NCBI GenBank assembly: GCA_020052975.1
Contig: JAGVOC010000061.1
Span: 1-23,075, forward strand
DNA length: 23,075 nt
Direction of reading: 5' to 3'
Source of the DNA: Desulfobacterales bacterium
Lineage (GTDB): Bacteria > Desulfobacterota > Desulfobacteria > Desulfobacterales > RPRI01
Shown here piece after piece: positions 8,657 to 17,900 of the stretch. A program made the position numbers and the translations under genes. The notes under the pieces are model-generated. The model made no database searches. It was not told the DNA's origin and was given only the letters and a program-made list of their open reading frames with translations. Each line of letters starts with the position of its first letter. The first letter of the stretch is position 1.

Positions 8657-10750
8657 ATGGAAAATACATATAAAACCGACATCGGTGGAAAAACATTGAC
8701 TATTCAGGCAGGCAAGCTTGCCAAGCAGGCATCCGGATCGGTGGTAGTGCAATACGGCGATACGATAGTACTTGTAACTGTAGTTTCATCAAACGAAGAG
8801 CGGCCAGGTGATTTTTTGCCTCTTTCGGTCGAATACCAGGAAAAAATTTATGCCGCCGGCAGGATACCCGGGAATTATTTCAGACGTGAAATCGGAAGGC
8901 CTTCTGAAAAGGAAACCTTAACTTCGCGTCTTATAGACAGGCCTATAAGGCCTCTTTTCCCCAAAGGATATTTTTATGAAACACAAATCATAGCGACAGT
9001 TATTTCAATGGATCATGAAAACGACCCCGATGTCCTTGCAATGATCGGAGCATCTGCTGCTCTCGAAATATCGGACATCCCATTCGCAGGGCCCATCGCC
9101 AGTGTCAGGGTAATCAGGAAAAACGGGGAGTATATAATTAACCCGACTATAAAAGAATGTGAGGGCAGCGAAATAAATATTATTGTTGCTGGTTCAAAAA
9201 CCGGTGTTGTAATGGTTGAAGGCGGCGGTAATATTGTGAATGAAAAGGATATGCTTGAAGCCATCTTCTGCGGTCACGATGCCTTGCAGCCCATTATAGC
9301 CATTCAGGAAAAATTAAAAGAGACCAACGGAGTTCCGAAAAGAATTTACAAAGAAAAGAAACCGGATCAGGCTCTTGTTGAAAAGATCGAAACCGCAGGC
9401 GCATCCCGTATCCGGGATGCTCTCCTGATACCGGGAAAAACAAACAGACATTCTGCTTTGCGGACTCTGAAAGCTGAATTGTTTGAGCAGCTTGGACCCG
9501 ATTATGCAGACCGTAAGGATGAATTTTCTGAAATATTTTACAATTTTGAGAAAAAAATCTGCAGAAACCTGATAATTAAGGAAGGTCGCCGTATTGACGG
9601 AAGAAAATTTGATGAAGTAAGGCCAATAACATGTGAAGTCGGAATCCTCCCCAGACCTCATGGAAGCGCCCTTTTCACTCGCGGTGAAACGCAGGTGCTC
9701 GGCGTGCTGACACTTGGCTCCGGACCTGACGAGCAGAGAGTTGAAACATTAAGCGGTGAAGAATCGAGGCCGTTTATGCTCCACTATAATTTTCCACCTT
9801 ATTCGGTGGGGGAGACCAAGCGCCTCGGAGGACCAAGCCGGAGAGATATAGGCCATGGAGGTCTTTCAACGCGGGCTTTGGAAAAAATTCTTCCGGCAAA
9901 GGAAGATTTTGACTATACCATCCGGATTGTCTCTGAAGTTCTCGAATCAAACGGTTCTTCTTCCATGGGCACAGTCTGCTCCGGCACGATGGCTCTCATG
10001 GATGGCGGCGTACCCATCAAGGCTCCGGTTTCCGGTATCGCAATGGGTCTTGTCAAGGAAGGAGATGCTGTTGTTATTCTTACTGACATACTTGGAGATG
10101 AGGACCATTCAGGAGACATGGATTTCAAGGTGACGGGAACCAGAGAAGGAATAACCGCCTTGCAGATGGACATAAAAATCCTTGAGCTCTCAAAAGATAT
10201 TATGGAAAAAGCTTTGGAACAGGCACGCATCGGCAGGCTGATAATTCTTGATAAGATGCTTGAAGCCATTGACCGGCCCCGTGAAAAAATTTCCCAGCAT
10301 GCTCCTGCTATAACTACTATAAAGATCAATCCTGATAAGATCCGGGACATTATAGGCCCGGGCGGCAAAATCATAAGATCCATCCAGAGCGAAACGAATA
10401 CCCGTATCGAAATAGATGATTCCGGAGTTGTAAAAATTGCGGCAATGTCAAAAGAAGACGGGCAAGCAGCGCTTGCACTTATCAGCAATATAACTATGGA
10501 ACCTGAAATTGGGGCCATTTATGAAGGAACCGTCGTAAAAATAATGGATTTCGGCGCCTTTGTCCAGATAATGCCCGGAACTGACGGTCTGGTCCACATA
10601 TCCCAGCTCTCAAACCACCGGGTTACCAGAGTTTCGGATGTTGTCAAAGAAGGAGACGTAATAAAAGTCAAGGTTCTTGAAATCTCCAAAGACGGCAAGA
10701 TACGCCTGAGCCATAAGGCCGTCCTGGAAGAAGCAAATGTCCCTGCCTGA
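8657..10750 (+). CDS. pnp: Polyribonucleotide nucleotidyltransferase (PNPase)
   Basis: PNPase degrades RNA 3' to 5' phosphorolytically, releasing nucleoside diphosphates, and can run in reverse to add tails. The 697-aa product has the full architecture: a first RNase PH domain, an all-helical linker (about 225-300), and a second, catalytic RNase PH domain with [15 protein letters not shown] near residues 482-496. A KH domain ([13 protein letters not shown], about 565-577) and an S1 domain ([19 protein letters not shown], about 634-652) follow. The ATG has a good TAGGAG site 9 nt upstream. Its end overlaps the M16 peptidase start by 14 nt. Confidence 0.99.
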   Translation: MENTYKTDIGGKTLTIQAGKLAKQASGSVVVQYGDTIVLVTVVSSNEERPGDFLPLSVEYQEKIYAAGRIPGNYFRREIGRPSEKETLTSRLIDRPIRPLFPKGYFYETQIIATVISMDHENDPDVLAMIGASAALEISDIPFAGPIASVRVIRKNGEYIINPTIKECEGSEINIIVAGSKTGVVMVEGGGNIVNEKDMLEAIFCGHDALQPIIAIQEKLKETNGVPKRIYKEKKPDQALVEKIETAGASRIRDALLIPGKTNRHSALRTLKAELFEQLGPDYADRKDEFSEIFYNFEKKICRNLIIKEGRRIDGRKFDEVRPITCEVGILPRPHGSALFTRGETQVLGVLTLGSGPDEQRVETLSGEESRPFMLHYNFPPYSVGETKRLGGPSRRDIGHGGLSTRALEKILPAKEDFDYTIRIVSEVLESNGSSSMGTVCSGTMALMDGGVPIKAPVSGIAMGLVKEGDAVVILTDILGDEDHSGDMDFKVTGTREGITALQMDIKILELSKDIMEKALEQARIGRLIILDKMLEAIDRPREKISQHAPAITTIKINPDKIRDIIGPGGKIIRSIQSETNTRIEIDDSGVVKIAAMSKEDGQAALALISNITMEPEIGAIYEGTVVKIMDFGAFVQIMPGTDGLVHISQLSNHRVTRVSDVVKEGDVIKVKVLEISKDGKIRLSHKAVLEEANVPA

Positions 10751-12002
10751 AAATAAAACAACCCTTGATAACGGAATCAGGATTCTTACACACAATATGC
10801 CTCATTCCCGTTCCGTTTCAATGGGGGTTTTGGTAAATGTCGGAGCCCGCGATGAAATATTAATTGAAAGCGGGCTTTCTCATTTTATAGAACACATGCT
10901 GTTTAAGGGCACAAGAAGAAGATCCGCCTTTCAGATCGCCAAGGAATTTGATGCCATGGGCGGGAATACAAACGCCTTCACCTCAATGGAAACGACATGC
11001 TGCCACGCAAAAGTAATAACATCCCATACAGAAGCCATAGCAGATCTCCTCTCTGATATTTTTTTAAATTCAGCATTTGATCCTGAAGAAGTTGAAAAAG
11101 AAAGGCCTGTCATCATCCAGGAAATCGGAATGGTTGAAGAAAACCCGGAAGATTATATACATGTTCTTACAGGGCATTGCTGCTGGGGGGATAATCCTCT
11201 TGGGTCTTCCGTACTCGGCACGCGCGAAAATATTCTTGGCTTCGATACTGATAAAATAAAAAATTATTTCATACGCCGTTACCAGCCTCAGCGGACTGTT
11301 ATTTCCATAGCCGGCAATATCGAGCATAATCATATACTGGATATTGTTGGTCCGGCTTTTGAATCCCCGGAAAGAGGGTCAGTTTTCCCGAACCGGATAA
11401 CTCCCGAAGTGAAATCAGGTGTAAATGTTTACGAGAAAGATCTTGAACAGGTCCACATCTGTGTTTCGCTGAAAGGCTTGCCGCTCACGGATCAAAAGCG
11501 TTATGCCTTTTCTCTTTTAAACACGGTACTTGGCGGGAATATGAGTTCAAGGCTTTTTCAGGAAATACGGGAGCGCAGAGGACTTGCATATTCCGTATAT
11601 TCGTTTATATCTTCATATACTGATACAGGTACGCTCGGAGCCTATGTTGCCGTTGATCCCAGCAACGCAGTTGAGGCGGCAGATGTCATTATCAAGGAAA
11701 TCTCAAGGATTAAGGAGCATGCTGTTGATTCAGGCGAGCTAAAAGATGCTATTGAATACTCGAAGGGATGCCTCCTTCTCGCTTCTGAAAGCACAGACAA
11801 CCAGATGTTCAGGCAGGCACAGAACGAGATTCATTTTGGGCGATTTGTACCGCTTGATGAAGTGCTTAGTGATATAGAATCGGTAAAAGAAGAAGATATA
11901 CTAAACCTGGCCCGGAGCCTTTTCGATTCCAATAATCTTTCAATTACAGTACTTGGACCTGTTTCAGGGGAAAAACAATTCGAAAATCTTCCGGCAATAT
12001 AA
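10737..12002 (+). CDS. M16-family zinc peptidase (processing-peptidase-like)
   Basis: M16 peptidases cut small proteins and peptides inside a clamshell chamber. The 421-aa product has the inverted zinc motif HFIEH (His49, Glu52, His53) and a third ligand candidate, Glu129 in VIIQEI. The C-terminal half shows the family segment [25 protein letters not shown] in two parts. The size fits the short, single-chain bacterial type related to mitochondrial processing peptidase (YmxG/PqqL relatives). No signal peptide is visible, so the protein is probably cytoplasmic. The start overlaps the pnp end and is preceded by GGAAGAAG. A gene of this type often follows pnp in many phyla; the natural substrate is unknown. 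Confidence 0.93.
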   Translation: MSLPENKTTLDNGIRILTHNMPHSRSVSMGVLVNVGARDEILIESGLSHFIEHMLFKGTRRRSAFQIAKEFDAMGGNTNAFTSMETTCCHAKVITSHTEAIADLLSDIFLNSAFDPEEVEKERPVIIQEIGMVEENPEDYIHVLTGHCCWGDNPLGSSVLGTRENILGFDTDKIKNYFIRRYQPQRTVISIAGNIEHNHILDIVGPAFESPERGSVFPNRITPEVKSGVNVYEKDLEQVHICVSLKGLPLTDQKRYAFSLLNTVLGGNMSSRLFQEIRERRGLAYSVYSFISSYTDTGTLGAYVAVDPSNAVEAADVIIKEISRIKEHAVDSGELKDAIEYSKGCLLLASESTDNQMFRQAQNEIHFGRFVPLDEVLSDIESVKEEDILNLARSLFDSNNLSITVLGPVSGEKQFENLPAI

Positions 12003-12004
12003 AT

Positions 12005-12463
12005 ATGGGAAACACTCTTACTATACGTTTTTTGCGTTTAAAGCCTGAAAGGGATGAAGATATTCCTCTTCCCCGGTACATGACACCCCTTTCTGCGGGA
12101 ATGGATATCTGCGCATCCATTGAAAACACCCTGGACATAGAGCATGGAAACATCGCGCTTATACCAACAGGTCTTGCTGTGGCAATTCCTCCCGGATTTG
12201 AAATTGAGATTCGCCCAAGAAGCGGTCTGGCCTCAAAGCACGGGATAACCATCATAAATTCACCCGGAACCATAGATGCCGATTATCGCGGTGAAATAAT
12301 GATAGCAGTGATAAACCTTGGAAAAAAAACTTATACATTCCGGCGCGGTGACAGGATAGCCCAGATGCTGGTTAAAAAGGTCTACCAGGCCAAAGTTGAA
12401 GTTGTGGAAGAACTTGACGACACCAAGCGAAGCAAAGGCGGCTTCGGTCATACCGGATTATGA
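12005..12463 (+). CDS. dut: dUTP diphosphatase (dUTPase)
   Basis: Trimeric dUTPase hydrolyses dUTP to dUMP and PPi, keeping uracil out of DNA and feeding dTMP synthesis. All five family motifs are visible in the 152-aa product: AGMDICAS, PRSGLASKHGI, GTIDADYRGEI with the catalytic Asp, RGDRIAQMLV, and the C-terminal P-loop-like RSKGGFGHTGL. The last departs slightly from the usual RGxGGFGSTG, with His for Ser near the end. Translation starts 2 nt after the M16 stop, so coupling is likely. Confidence 0.97.
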   Translation: MGNTLTIRFLRLKPERDEDIPLPRYMTPLSAGMDICASIENTLDIEHGNIALIPTGLAVAIPPGFEIEIRPRSGLASKHGITIINSPGTIDADYRGEIMIAVINLGKKTYTFRRGDRIAQMLVKKVYQAKVEVVEELDDTKRSKGGFGHTGL

Positions 12464-12464
12464 T

Positions 12465-13283
12465 ATGAAAAACAGAAACCCCTCCCTTCAGGCAGTCAAT
12501 TCATGCTATCTTACCCTGTGCATGCTCTCGAGCGGCAGCAAAGGCAATTCAATATATATTTCAAATGGTTCAACATCGATACTTGTTGATGCAGGATTAT
12601 CCGGAATTGAAATTGAGCGAAGGATGAGATCGAAAGAACTCTTTCCCGAAAAACTTGATGCAATCGTTGTCTCCCATGAACACGCGGACCATATACATGG
12701 AGTCGGAGTTCTTTCGCGCCGTTACAGCATACCTGTTTACATAAACAATAAAACTTTTAAAGCAGCCTCCCCGTTTCTTGGAAAAACATACGAATTAAAA
12801 AAATTTGAATGCGGTGAAAAGTTTACAATAAACAACTTAACATTCCATCCATTCTCAATATCCCATGACGCTGAAGACACAGCCGGATTTACAGTTTCGC
12901 AAAACAGCACAAAAATTGGAATTGCAACTGATCTTGGAATAGCCACAACAATGGTTAAAGAACACCTGAAAAAGTGCTCGGTTCTTATTCTTGAAGCCAA
13001 TCATGATCCTGACATGCTTGCAAACGGCCCCTATCCATGGCCCCTGAAACAGCGCATAAAAAGCAGGACAGGCCATTTGTCAAACGAACAGTCTAAAGTT
13101 CTTTTGCAGGAAATCCAGCATGATGATCTTGAGCATGTGATTCTGTCGCATATAAGCGAGACAAACAACACTCCCCAAAAAGCCATTAGTGTTGTCGGCC
13201 AGGCTATAACCTGCTGCGGTGCCAGGCTTGATGTTGCGGGTCAGTATGAAGCCGGGGTTCTTATCCGTATACTGGAAAGATGA
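12465..13283 (+). CDS. MBL-fold metallo-hydrolase, YycJ/WalJ-like
   Basis: This is a metallo-beta-lactamase-fold protein of the YycJ (WalJ) type, whose members are 5'-3' DNA exonuclease-like enzymes linked to mismatch repair in Bacillus. The N-terminal LCMLSSGSKGNSIYIS is diagnostic. The metal motif HEHADH lies at 71-76, followed by the FSISHDAEDTAGF strand, the metal-bridging Asp in GIATDLG, and HLSNEQS. ATG at 12465 was chosen because it gives a normal N-terminus 1 nt after the dut stop. The reading frame itself is open back into dut, and no clear Shine-Dalgarno is seen. It is probably the last gene of the long operon. The exact substrate is unknown. Confidence 0.9.
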   Translation: MKNRNPSLQAVNSCYLTLCMLSSGSKGNSIYISNGSTSILVDAGLSGIEIERRMRSKELFPEKLDAIVVSHEHADHIHGVGVLSRRYSIPVYINNKTFKAASPFLGKTYELKKFECGEKFTINNLTFHPFSISHDAEDTAGFTVSQNSTKIGIATDLGIATTMVKEHLKKCSVLILEANHDPDMLANGPYPWPLKQRIKSRTGHLSNEQSKVLLQEIQHDDLEHVILSHISETNNTPQKAISVVGQAITCCGARLDVAGQYEAGVLIRILER

Positions 13284-13290
13284 TAGAATT

Positions 13291-14157
13291 CTACCTGCTT
13301 CTTAAAGCATGAAGCCATTCCTTCATCTCTGATGCTTCATACTCTTCCTGGTTTAATGCAAGCTCAATGTTATTCGCAAGGCCAGCATGTTTTGCTATTT
13401 CGTCTCCTGCCTGAAGCGTTATATATTCCATATGTGATTTCTGCAAATCCTCAACGGCATTTTGCAAAGCTTCGGCAACCGAGGAGCTTAAATCTGATTT
13501 GTCCGATTTTAACAGGGGATTTATTCCGTCTGCGGCAACTTCTTCGGAAACATGCGCAAGCTGCTTCATCTTTGTCATTGAAAAATCCATTATCTGCCAC
13601 CCAAGCATTGCGTCCTTCTGAAAAACCCAGGCACTTCTTATCCGTTGAAGCATCTGGGTATATTTGTTCTTTACTATTTCCTGCAATGTATTAACAAATT
13701 CAACAGGCAGTTTATTTTCTCCTCCCGGTTTCCCGAAAGCTTCATCGGGTGTCAGCTTCTTGAGAATCTTCTCAAATTTTCTTGCATGAATTTCTGATTC
13801 CCATGCCTCTCTGTCAAGAACGCGCCTTATATGTGCATCCTTCACCTTGCCGGCCTCACCCTGATAATGGGGAATAAGCTTCTTTTCGTAATCAACATAA
13901 GATTTAAAAATTGTTGCACGGTTTGCCGGATCAAAAGGATATGGAGCAGGTTTCAAATCGGGTTCTCCTCCAAGCTGTCCGATAATCATTCCAAGCCAGT
14001 GCATATGCCACATTTCTTCTCTTGCCCTCGAAAGGAGGCTTGCACCTATCGGTGTATCTTCTCCTTCCTGGTAACCATGAACAAGATACCTGAGAATAGC
14101 CGCGTGTTCATCAGTAAGATCCCTGTTTAGCATGCGAATCAGTTCTTTATTATCCAT
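13291..14157 (-). CDS. Ferritin-like domain protein, possibly two-bundle
   Basis: The first half looks like a four-helix di-iron bundle. Candidate ligands are Glu17 in DEHAAILRY, Glu48 and His51 in AREEMWHMHW, and Glu120/Glu122 with His124 in WESEIHARKFEK. This resembles bacterioferritin and related proteins that oxidise or store iron, or detoxify peroxide. The 288-aa length is well above the roughly 160 residues usual for a single bundle. Residues 155-288 form more amphipathic helices (AHVSEEVAADG, DEIAKHAGLANN), suggesting a second, degenerate bundle. TAAGGAGG lies upstream of the ATG. It converges on the preceding MBL gene with only 7 nt between stops, and no terminator hairpin is seen. 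Its role in iron or oxygen stress is an inference. Confidence 0.82.
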   Translation of the reverse strand: MDNKELIRMLNRDLTDEHAAILRYLVHGYQEGEDTPIGASLLSRAREEMWHMHWLGMIIGQLGGEPDLKPAPYPFDPANRATIFKSYVDYEKKLIPHYQGEAGKVKDAHIRRVLDREAWESEIHARKFEKILKKLTPDEAFGKPGGENKLPVEFVNTLQEIVKNKYTQMLQRIRSAWVFQKDAMLGWQIMDFSMTKMKQLAHVSEEVAADGINPLLKSDKSDLSSSVAEALQNAVEDLQKSHMEYITLQAGDEIAKHAGLANNIELALNQEEYEASEMKEWLHALRSR

Positions 14158-14374
14158 AGCGGAACCTCCTTATATTTAACGTTAACACTCCTATATATTT
14201 GCTTTAACTATGCAACTTGAACCGGAATTCTTGAACCCTAATACAATCACCAACTCTTTTGCAGATGATCATTTCATATTAAGTACATGATAAATAAAAC
14301 GCAACTTTTTTCTTGTTAATCTGCACCGTTGATGTATTTTAGGATTTAAATTTTACAATGACGACGACAAAAGT

Positions 14375-14532
14375 TGATGGACTCGTAAAAAGTCCATCAA
14401 CAGGCCGAGGGCGATTAAGCCCCGGCCTGGGGTGAAGGTGGAACCGCTTGAATTTACTTCAAGCGGTGGGAGAGTCCGCCTCAGGCGGATTTCCCGCCAA
14501 GTAAAAAGTCATTTTTTGACTTTTTACGAAGG
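14375..14532. repeat. Composite repeat: chain of perfect hairpins
   Basis: Several dyads follow one another. GATGGACT/AGTCCATC lies at 14375-14398. CAGGCCG with inner GGGC/GCCC and CGGCCTG spans 14401-14429. ACCGCTTGAA/TTCAAGCGGT spans 14443-14467. TCCGCCTCAGGCGGA lies at 14475-14489, and AGTAAAAAGTCA/TGACTTTTTACG runs to 14528. The outer ends share CGTAAAAAGTC in inverted orientation with the repeat at 2233-2365. It occupies most of the ferritin/transglycosylase gap (14158-14609). The remainder of the gap is A/T-rich and must hold the divergent promoters. Confidence 0.7.
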
Positions 14533-14542
14533 TATTAAAAGA

Positions 14543-14582
14543 TAAAGTGCGGCACTTTAAAACCTGATTGTAAAACCTGATT
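14543..14582 (+). promoter_or_regulatory. Dyad and 12-nt direct repeat upstream of transglycosylase
   Basis: TAAAGTG (14543-14549) and CACTTTA (14553-14559) form a perfect dyad. It is followed by TAAAACCTGATT repeated at 14558-14569 and 14571-14582 (13-nt period). The arrangement resembles a regulator-binding region, but no regulator can be named. Confidence 0.35.
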
Positions 14583-14609
14583 TCCAGGAATATGGAGATG
14601 GAGGCAAAT

Positions 14610-15725
14610 GTGTATATAATATGCAACAAAATTCTATTGTTTCTTTCCGTTTTTATTATTACTGTGAATGCAGGAGCAACATCTTTGGAACAACCCTCTT
14701 CCCCGTATCCAAATCTTCCTGTTCTTCCTTCGGTCCCACTGTTTTTCTGCGGGGAACGGGTTCCTGTTGAAATCCAGGATGTCAAAGAACGCTTCGAGAG
14801 AGAGATTCTTATCTCCTCATTGGATCGCGCGCAGGCTATTCTATGGCTGAAGCGCTCCCACCGCTATTTGCCTTATATTGAACAGGCACTTAAAGAAAAC
14901 GGCATGCCGGACGATCTGAAGTACATTATCATTGCGGAAAGCGCGCTTAAACCAAACGCAGTATCAAATAAAGGAGCTGTCGGCTACTGGCAGTTTATTT
15001 TTGGAACCGGACAGAATTACGGGCTGACCATCAATGGGAATAAAGATGAAAGGCGCAATTTTTTTACTTCGACCCAGGCAGCTTTAAGCTATTTAAAAAA
15101 TCTTTACGGCATGCTGGATTCATGGACACTGGCGGCAGCTGCATATAACATGGGAGAAGCAGGGCTCCTTTCCGAAATTCATGAGCAGGAAACCAATGAT
15201 TTTTACAGGCTTTATCTTCCGAATGAAACCCAAAGGTATATATTTCGGATTCTTTCAATAAAACTGATAATGCAGGATCCGGCCAGGTATGGATTCAGAC
15301 TGACCGATAAGGACTATTATCCCCCAATAGCCTTCGACAGGATTACTCTTGAATGCACCGGGGAAATTCCCATAAAAATTGTAGCAAAGGCGGCAAAGAG
15401 TTCATTCAAGGAGATAATGGATCTTAATCCTGAAATAAGAGGTTACTTCCTTCCGAAAGGAAATCACACCATTCTTATCCCGAAAGGCGCTTCAGAGGGT
15501 TTTGCCAAACGGTATGAACAGCTTTTAAATGATTTTCTGTCCGATCAGGGCAAACAGCTATATGTTGTAAAAAAAGGAGAGACTCTTTATTCGATTGCAA
15601 GGATGTTTGATATACCTGTTCTGTCTATTTCTATCTGGAATAAGCTTGACAAAAAACTCTCGGTCCGTCCGGGTGACCGCCTGATAATTTATCCGAAAAA
15701 AGGGGAACCCGATGAAAACAAATGA
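14610..15725 (+). CDS. MltD-like lytic transglycosylase with LysM
   Basis: The enzyme cleaves the MurNAc-GlcNAc bond of peptidoglycan to form 1,6-anhydroMurNAc. The product has an N-terminal signal-like segment (KILLFLSVFIITVNAGA) followed by a family-1 transglycosylase domain. That domain carries the catalytic Glu in IIAESALKPNAVS (Glu110), GYWQF in place of the usual GLMQ, and AAYNMGEAG. A degenerate LysM-like stretch precedes a clear C-terminal LysM (YVVKKGETLYSIA). I chose GTG at 14610 because GGAGG ends 5 nt before it. ATGs at 14592 and 14598 are in frame but have poorer sites. No lipobox is obvious. Its last 14 nt overlap the permease start. Confidence 0.9.
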   Translation: MYIICNKILLFLSVFIITVNAGATSLEQPSSPYPNLPVLPSVPLFFCGERVPVEIQDVKERFEREILISSLDRAQAILWLKRSHRYLPYIEQALKENGMPDDLKYIIIAESALKPNAVSNKGAVGYWQFIFGTGQNYGLTINGNKDERRNFFTSTQAALSYLKNLYGMLDSWTLAAAAYNMGEAGLLSEIHEQETNDFYRLYLPNETQRYIFRILSIKLIMQDPARYGFRLTDKDYYPPIAFDRITLECTGEIPIKIVAKAAKSSFKEIMDLNPEIRGYFLPKGNHTILIPKGASEGFAKRYEQLLNDFLSDQGKQLYVVKKGETLYSIARMFDIPVLSISIWNKLDKKLSVRPGDRLIIYPKKGEPDENK

Positions 15726-17139
15726 CGCTAAGAATATGAATGCTTCATTAAAAAAAGTTTTAAAGCTGCGCACCGTTATCTCGACTGCTGCCGGCATGGC
15801 TATGGCGACTTCTTGTTATCTTGCCGGCCTCCAGATTGCAATTATTGTTGCCGGTGAGCTTGCATGGATATCGATTTTAATTGCGGGATTATTATGCTTT
15901 CTTTCCGCCATGTGCTTTTCTGAACTTACGTCCCTTTATCCGTCTGCAGCAGGAATAAAGCTTTTCATTGAAAACGCATTTAATGAAAAATCTGCGATTG
16001 CCATCGGAATGTTTTATGTAATTCTTGGCGCAAGCATGGTGGGAGCTGAAAGCTATCTTCTTTCGAGCGTTATTCTTGACTCGGCAGGAATAGTTATCAG
16101 TCCGGTGATTGACAGGTTTTTCTGGCAGATTATATTTATCCTGATTGTAGGTTATATAAATTACAGAGGAATACAAATAACAGGCTGGACACAGGATGTT
16201 CTGACATACCTGATGTTCGGTTTTCTGATACTTGTCTCCGTCTATACTCTGTCAGTCAAGGAGATCAATTTCACCGCAGCCTTAAACAGCTCGAATTTCA
16301 CAACCGGAAAAGTCCTTTCCGCGGCGGCAGTCGGAGTTTTCATGTATGTCGGCTTTGAATGGGTAGCTCCGCTTGCCGAAGAAACCACGGACTTCCGCAT
16401 GATCGGAAAAGGAATGCTGTATGCGGTCGGACTCCTGTCTGTAACATACTCTCTTTTTGTTGTTGCAATGTATTCGGGACTTACTGAAGAACAGATGAAA
16501 AGCGGCACGACCATTCCGCACATTCTCTTTGCCAGAAATCTTTTCGGAACAACAGGAGGTTTTCTGTTTATATTAATGAGCATTATAGCCTCTGTGACCT
16601 CATTTAACGCAGGACTCCTGAATACCTCCCGTTTCACATATGCAATGGCAAGAGACAATACTCTCCCGAGATTTTTGAGCAAGCTTCATCCGTATTATGC
16701 GACTCCATGGGCGGCAATACTTTCTCTTGTCGTTTTCGCAATCATACTGAGTTTTCTTATCCTCGTTACAGGCAAATATCTCTTTATCATTATCATGGCG
16801 GCAGCTCTGGAATGTTTCATATATGTTGTCATGGCTGTATGTGTTTTGAGGCTCAGAAAGATATTTCCGGACAAAGAGCGCTCTTTTTTGATTCCTTTCG
16901 GGAAAACGATTCCCGTTATAACGGCAATTCTGTTCGGCGGGCTAATGATTGGAATTTTTGCGGACAGCACCAGAGATTATCTTGGAAATATTGTTTTCCA
17001 CAATTACTGGGTAGCGCTTGCAATGGCGGCTTTTGCAGTTGTCTGCGTTTTATACACTATCATCGTTGTTCCAAAAATAAAAACCCTTGCAGCAGAAAGA
17101 GCCTCTTTGCGGAAAAAGAGAAGACCAGGTAAAAGTTAA
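15712..17139 (+). CDS. APC-superfamily amino acid permease
   Basis: This 475-aa inner-membrane protein has about 12 hydrophobic segments and the start of an APC-type transporter: TVISTAAGMAMATSCYLAG in TM1, FSELTSLYPSAAGIKLFIENAF in TM2-3 (usual pattern SELxxxYPxAGGxYxY), and a later FNAGLLNTSRFTYAMARDNTLP loop in pieces. It is most like the basic or neutral amino acid/polyamine antiporters. The substrate cannot be told from sequence, and direction (import or exchange) is open. GGGGAA precedes the ATG, which lies within the end of the transglycosylase gene, so the two are co-translated. A functional link between wall turnover and amino acid uptake is possible but unproven. Confidence 0.88.
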   Translation: MKTNDAKNMNASLKKVLKLRTVISTAAGMAMATSCYLAGLQIAIIVAGELAWISILIAGLLCFLSAMCFSELTSLYPSAAGIKLFIENAFNEKSAIAIGMFYVILGASMVGAESYLLSSVILDSAGIVISPVIDRFFWQIIFILIVGYINYRGIQITGWTQDVLTYLMFGFLILVSVYTLSVKEINFTAALNSSNFTTGKVLSAAAVGVFMYVGFEWVAPLAEETTDFRMIGKGMLYAVGLLSVTYSLFVVAMYSGLTEEQMKSGTTIPHILFARNLFGTTGGFLFILMSIIASVTSFNAGLLNTSRFTYAMARDNTLPRFLSKLHPYYATPWAAILSLVVFAIILSFLILVTGKYLFIIIMAAALECFIYVVMAVCVLRLRKIFPDKERSFLIPFGKTIPVITAILFGGLMIGIFADSTRDYLGNIVFHNYWVALAMAAFAVVCVLYTIIVVPKIKTLAAERASLRKKRRPGKS

Positions 17140-17168
17140 AGTACCTCCCTGCAGTCCCTCCAAGGATA

Positions 17169-17184
17169 GAGACCTTTGCATAAC
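17169..17184 (+). repeat. Solitary GAGACCTTTGCATAAC repeat end
   Basis: These 16 nt match exactly the left end (22932-22947) of the inverted-repeat element at the right edge of the window. No partner end is nearby, so this is a fragment or solo end in the permease-mscL gap. Confidence 0.55.
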
Positions 17185-17236
17185 ATCTGATTAAAGGGTC
17201 TGGCAGGGGTATGCATGTGCGTCAACAGAGAACTTA

Positions 17237-17638
17237 TTATTTTGCTTTCAGAATGTCCCGTATTTCTGAAAGCAAAACCTCCTCTTTTGAAGGCGCAGGC
17301 GGAGGTTGTGCTGCTGCTTCTTGCTTGCGTTTCAATGTGTTAATGGCTTTTATTAGCATAAATATCGCGAATGCCACAATGGTAAAATCGACAACTGATT
17401 GTATAAATTTGCCATATGAAACTACAACGGCAGCGGCATCACCTGATGCCTGTTTCAATGTAACGGCGAGTTTGCTGAAGTCTACCCCCCCTATGACCAA
17501 GCCTATCGGCGGCATAATCACATCGCTGACGACAGAAGAAACGATCTTGCCAAATGCGGCTCCGATAATAATACCAACAGCCATGTCGACAACATTACCT
17601 TTAACTGCGAACTCTTTGAATTCTTTCAACATGCTCAT
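17237..17638 (-). CDS. mscL: Large-conductance mechanosensitive channel MscL
   Basis: MscL forms a pentameric pore in the inner membrane that opens under extreme tension and releases solutes during hypo-osmotic shock. The 133-aa length is typical. The N-terminal [19 protein letters not shown] leads into TM1 ([25 protein letters not shown]), then a periplasmic loop and TM2 (about 78-103). The cytoplasmic helix ends in [10 protein letters not shown], with a Pro-rich stretch ([10 protein letters not shown]) before it. The start has GGAGG 8 nt upstream. A promoter candidate with a perfect TTGACA lies at 17663-17692. The final codons form a perfect 14-bp inverted repeat. Confidence 0.97.
   Translation of the reverse strand: MSMLKEFKEFAVKGNVVDMAVGIIIGAAFGKIVSSVVSDVIMPPIGLVIGGVDFSKLAVTLKQASGDAAAVVVSYGKFIQSVVDFTIVAFAIFMLIKAINTLKRKQEAAAQPPPAPSKEEVLLSEIRDILKAK
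17240..17277. terminator. 14-bp perfect inverted repeat at mscL 3' end
   Basis: TTTTGCTTTCAGAA (17240-17253) pairs perfectly with TTCTGAAAGCAAAA (17264-17277) around a 10-nt loop. The repeat lies inside the last mscL codons and faces the converging permease gene. It could terminate both transcripts or protect 3' ends. It lacks a long U-run on either strand, so intrinsic termination is uncertain. Confidence 0.45.
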
Positions 17639-17662
17639 TTTTCATCCTCCTTCGTTTATATA

Positions 17663-17692
17663 AAGATAACCAATTCGCTTTGATCCTGTCAA
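17663..17692 (-). promoter_or_regulatory. Candidate sigma70 promoter for mscL
   Basis: Read on the minus strand, a consensus TTGACA (17692-17687) is followed after 18 nt by TATCTT (17668-17663), a 4/6 match to TATAAT. It lies about 25-55 nt upstream of the mscL ATG. Confidence 0.55.
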
Positions 17693-17900
17693 TATCGTTT
17701 CATAAAGCTCCCACCGTCAGACTGAACTGCTTGATACTATTTATGGCCTTCTATCAGATGAAGGTGTTAAAATGCATTAAAAATATTGACCGCAGGCAAC
17801 GGGCGGGCATTCAGTAAAAAAGATTGAATACCATTCATTTTATTGATATTATTTCTTCAACTTCGCCACTCCCGAACATCAATTAAATATGGAGGAATTG

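Noticed and set aside
9913..10518. 201-aa open frame antisense to pnp
   Set aside because: It lies wholly inside the well-supported pnp gene, has no ribosome-binding site or family motif, and its composition (Ser/Ile-rich) is that expected from the complement of pnp codons.
17178..17214. GCATA/TATGC pairing as a terminator after the permease
   Set aside because: Only 5 bp pair across a loop of about 27 nt and no T-run follows.
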